A stretch of 64,000 nt of DNA from Caldilineaceae bacterium SB0661_bin_34 (GTDB lineage Bacteria > Chloroflexota > Anaerolineae > Caldilineales > Caldilineaceae), in the NCBI GenBank assembly GCA_009841145.1, contig VXMJ01000057.1:1-64000 (forward strand), read 5' to 3'. How positions within the stretch are numbered: the first letter of the stretch is position 1; each line of letters starts with the position of its first letter. This document shows, piece after piece, positions 62,590-64,000 of the stretch. A model generated the notes under the pieces. That model worked only from the letters and a program-made list of their open reading frames with translations. It was not told where the DNA came from and searched no databases. Made by a program: the position numbers and the translations under genes.

Positions 62590-63537
62590 ATGCGCTCCCT
62601 TTACGTCCGCAGTTTCGGCTCCAAACTGATCTGGGGGCTGGTTTCATCGTTCGTGATCGTGGTCTGCGTGGGCCTGACCGCCCAAACCGAGGAAACCCGC
62701 ATGGAGATCCAGACGAAGAATTGGGAAGGCCGTGGAATCGAAAACGGCGCCGTCATCTTCGCCAACAACTGCGCCACCTGCCACGGACAGCAAGGCCAGG
62801 GCCTGCAGGGCGTCGCACCGGCCCTGAACAGCCGCTACTTCTTTACCCGCCGCTTGGGGGATGTGGGCCAGGACGGGGTGATGACCTTATCCAACTACGT
62901 CTACCTGACGGTGGCCGCAGGCAGGCCCAGCAAGGACAACTCCCAGTGGGCCAACCGCATGGTCCCGTGGAGTTCCCAGTTTGGCGGTCCCCTGCGCGGC
63001 GATCAGGTGGTTGACGTGGTGGCTTATGTGATGAATTTCGAGGAGACGGCGCTGCAGCAGACCGCCTCCGAGGATCCGTTCCAGCCGTTCCTGGACGTGG
63101 CCAAGCCGCCCGAGTTCCAGAACATCGGAATCAGCGCGGATGCAGAGTGGACGCCGGTCCAATTGGCAGTCACTTCGGTTTTGCCCATGGGCGACCGGGA
63201 TCCGGACTACCTGTTCGGAGCCCTGGCATGCAGCGGCTGTCACAAATTGGATGAACCGCAGGCTCCGTCGTCCATGGGCGAAAGCGGCCCCAACTTCGGG
63301 ACCATCCACGAGCTGGGAACCTACCGTCCGGAAGCGGCTGCCGATCCGGCCGCCTACCTCAAGGAAAGCATCGTGTCCCCCGATGCATTCCGCGTGGAGG
63401 GCTACGACGACGCCATGCCCGACGACTTTGCCAGCCGCATGACGGAAGAGGAAATCGATCGGCTGGTGCAGTGGCTTCTGGATCCCAATCGCGTCATCCA
63501 TACGCGGGATGCCGAAGGCAACATCATCGACGAGTAG
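62590..63537 (+). CDS. Membrane-anchored dihaem cytochrome c
   Basis: This 315-residue cytochrome c has an N-terminal uncleaved signal/anchor (about residues 10-30) and two haem-binding motifs: CATCHGQ (Cys61, Cys64, His65) and CSGCHKL (Cys214, Cys217, His218). Axial Met candidates include RMVPWSSQFG for the first haem. It lies 53 bases after cytochrome b and would pass electrons from the bc complex to a terminal oxidase. The start is ATG at 62590; a TTG precedes it directly. Confidence 0.92.
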   Translation: MRSLYVRSFGSKLIWGLVSSFVIVVCVGLTAQTEETRMEIQTKNWEGRGIENGAVIFANNCATCHGQQGQGLQGVAPALNSRYFFTRRLGDVGQDGVMTLSNYVYLTVAAGRPSKDNSQWANRMVPWSSQFGGPLRGDQVVDVVAYVMNFEETALQQTASEDPFQPFLDVAKPPEFQNIGISADAEWTPVQLAVTSVLPMGDRDPDYLFGALACSGCHKLDEPQAPSSMGESGPNFGTIHELGTYRPEAAADPAAYLKESIVSPDAFRVEGYDDAMPDDFASRMTEEEIDRLVQWLLDPNRVIHTRDAEGNIIDE

Positions 63538-63553
63538 CACCTCGTAGCGGAGT

Positions 63554-63581
63554 TTGTGCGCGTTTCGCCTTGGCGTATGAT
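63554..63581 (+). promoter_or_regulatory. Promoter of tRNA-Gly
   Basis: TTGTGC (63554-63559) and TATGAT (63576-63581) with a 16-base spacer precede the tRNA by 29 bases. Confidence 0.6.
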
Positions 63582-63592
63582 TCCCGCCAAGG
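63568..63592. repeat. Inverted repeat CCTTGGCG-(9)-CGCCAAGG overlapping the -10 element
   Basis: Two perfect 8-base arms (63568-63575 and 63585-63592) flank a 9-base loop that contains the TATGAT of the tRNA promoter. It could form a hairpin ending the cytochrome operon, but there is no T-run after it; an operator role is equally possible. Confidence 0.5.
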
Positions 63593-63610
63593 ACAGTGGT
63601 TTCCCTGCCG

Positions 63611-63682
63611 GCGGGTGTAGTTCAGTGGTAGAACGTCAGCTTCCCAAGCTGAATGTCGACGGTTCGAGTCCGTTCACCCGCT
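63611..63682 (+). tRNA. tRNA-Gly (anticodon CCC)
   Basis: A complete 72-base cloverleaf is present: acceptor GCGGGTG/CACCCGC, D-stem GTTC/GAAC, anticodon stem TCAGC/GCTGA with loop TTCCCAA (anticodon CCC, reading GGG glycine codons), T-arm GACGG-TTCGAGT-CCGTT. The discriminator base is T and CCA is not encoded. Its promoter lies at 63554-63581. Confidence 0.95.
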
Positions 63683-63770
63683 CTTCGCTCCGGCGCAGCT
63701 CCTAACACCGGTTTGCGCCGGCCTTCGCAACCGGCCAACCAGCAGTTCCACCTGCGGGCGGGTGCTGCCT

Positions 63771-64000
63771 GTGGTAATCCCGAACATCCCCTCCGAGATC
63801 TGGTTCTCCGCCATATTGGCGGTGGCGACCTATCTCTTCATCACGGCCCGGGTTTCGTGGGAACTCACGTCGATCCTAATCATGGTGGGCTTGGCTTTGA
63901 CCCGGATCCTGACTCCGGCGGAGGCGGTGGCCGGCTTCGCCAACCTGGCCACGGTCACCATTGCCGCCATGTTCGTACTGAGCGAAGGCATGGTGCGCAC
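63771..64000 (+). CDS. SLC13/DASS-type transporter, N-terminal part (cut by window edge)
   Basis: Direct translation from the GTG at 63771 gives 76 open codons to the window end. IPSEIWFSAILAVATYLFIT is the first membrane segment, and ITARVSWELTSILIMVGLAL then LTPAEAVAGFANLATVTIAA match the start of SLC13-type anion transporters, often with TrkA-C domains. An alternative GTG lies at 63762. It would move dicarboxylates, sulfate or similar anions with Na+. Only the first two or three membrane segments are in view. Confidence 0.75.
   Translation, partial: MVIPNIPSEIWFSAILAVATYLFITARVSWELTSILIMVGLALTRILTPAEAVAGFANLATVTIAAMFVLSEGMVR

Overview
The window is about 64 kb of high-GC DNA, densely coded, with short operons on both strands. 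The most likely host is a Chloroflexota bacterium of an environmental heterotrophic lineage, for example SAR202-like or Caldilinea-like. Four things support this. There is a T-box riboswitch in front of valS. Ribosomal protein L28 lies divergent to a DAK-DegV-RecG operon, an arrangement typical of Firmicutes and Chloroflexota. There is a mevalonate-type decarboxylase of the kind known from Chloroflexota. The set of catabolic paralogues (phytanoyl-CoA dioxygenase-like, enolase superfamily, sulfatase, sialidase-like) resembles those of marine or sponge-associated Chloroflexota. The assignment is inference; no rRNA gene is present.

Layout. Positions 1-3330 hold the 3' part of a peptide/nickel-type ABC importer (two permeases, two ATPases), followed by a broken solute-binding-protein remnant (3332-3864). 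A 65-residue conserved small protein, a bidirectional terminator and metY (O-acetylhomoserine sulfhydrylase) follow. From 6086 to 12765 lies a sugar-acid and alkyl-oxidation block: PhyH-like dioxygenase, SDR, zinc alcohol dehydrogenase and mannonate-dehydratase-like isomerase on the minus strand; FAH-family hydrolase, PhyH and haloacid dehalogenase on the plus strand. From 13005 to 22860 lies a second catabolic block with two BNR-repeat sialidase-like proteins, PhyH, Gfo/Idh/MocA oxidoreductase, cupin, enolase-superfamily dehydratase, an FGly sulfatase and an SMP-30 lactonase. Positions 22935-37066 are mainly housekeeping: mevalonate-type decarboxylase, a TnpB remnant, a B12-binding-like radical SAM protein, HflX, citrate synthase, a D-2-hydroxyacid dehydrogenase, RecG, DegV, FakA-like kinase, L28 and RlmN. 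Positions 37173-43254 are accessory genes interrupted by an IS607-family element (serine recombinase plus a TnpB without a zinc ribbon). Positions 43382-46230 hold an unusual SF1-helicase-like protein coupled to a methyltransferase. Positions 46405-51818 form a third catabolic block: esterase-like hydrolase, atypical sulfatase, PhyH, Gfo/Idh, TIM-barrel isomerase. Positions 52010-55266 hold a SulP transporter fused to a rhodanese domain and translationally coupled to a GlpX-like protein that has lost key metal ligands. After another enolase-superfamily gene come valS with its T-box, a Rieske/cytochrome b/dihaem cytochrome c operon, tRNA-Gly(CCC) and the start of an SLC13-type transporter.

How the genes fit together. 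The catabolic blocks share one toolkit: a hydrolase that opens sulfated or glycosidic material, a NAD-dependent dehydrogenase, an enolase-type or UxuA-type dehydratase, lactonase/FAH steps, and an Fe(II)/2-oxoglutarate oxygenase. This fits degradation of modified sugars, uronates and related dissolved organic matter. Products would feed the TCA cycle (citrate synthase) and the bc-type respiratory complex at the right end. The least conventional points are the GlpX-like protein, the SulP-rhodanese fusion, the sulfatase without the FGly motif, the zinc-ribbon-less TnpB and the SF1-like helicase operon.
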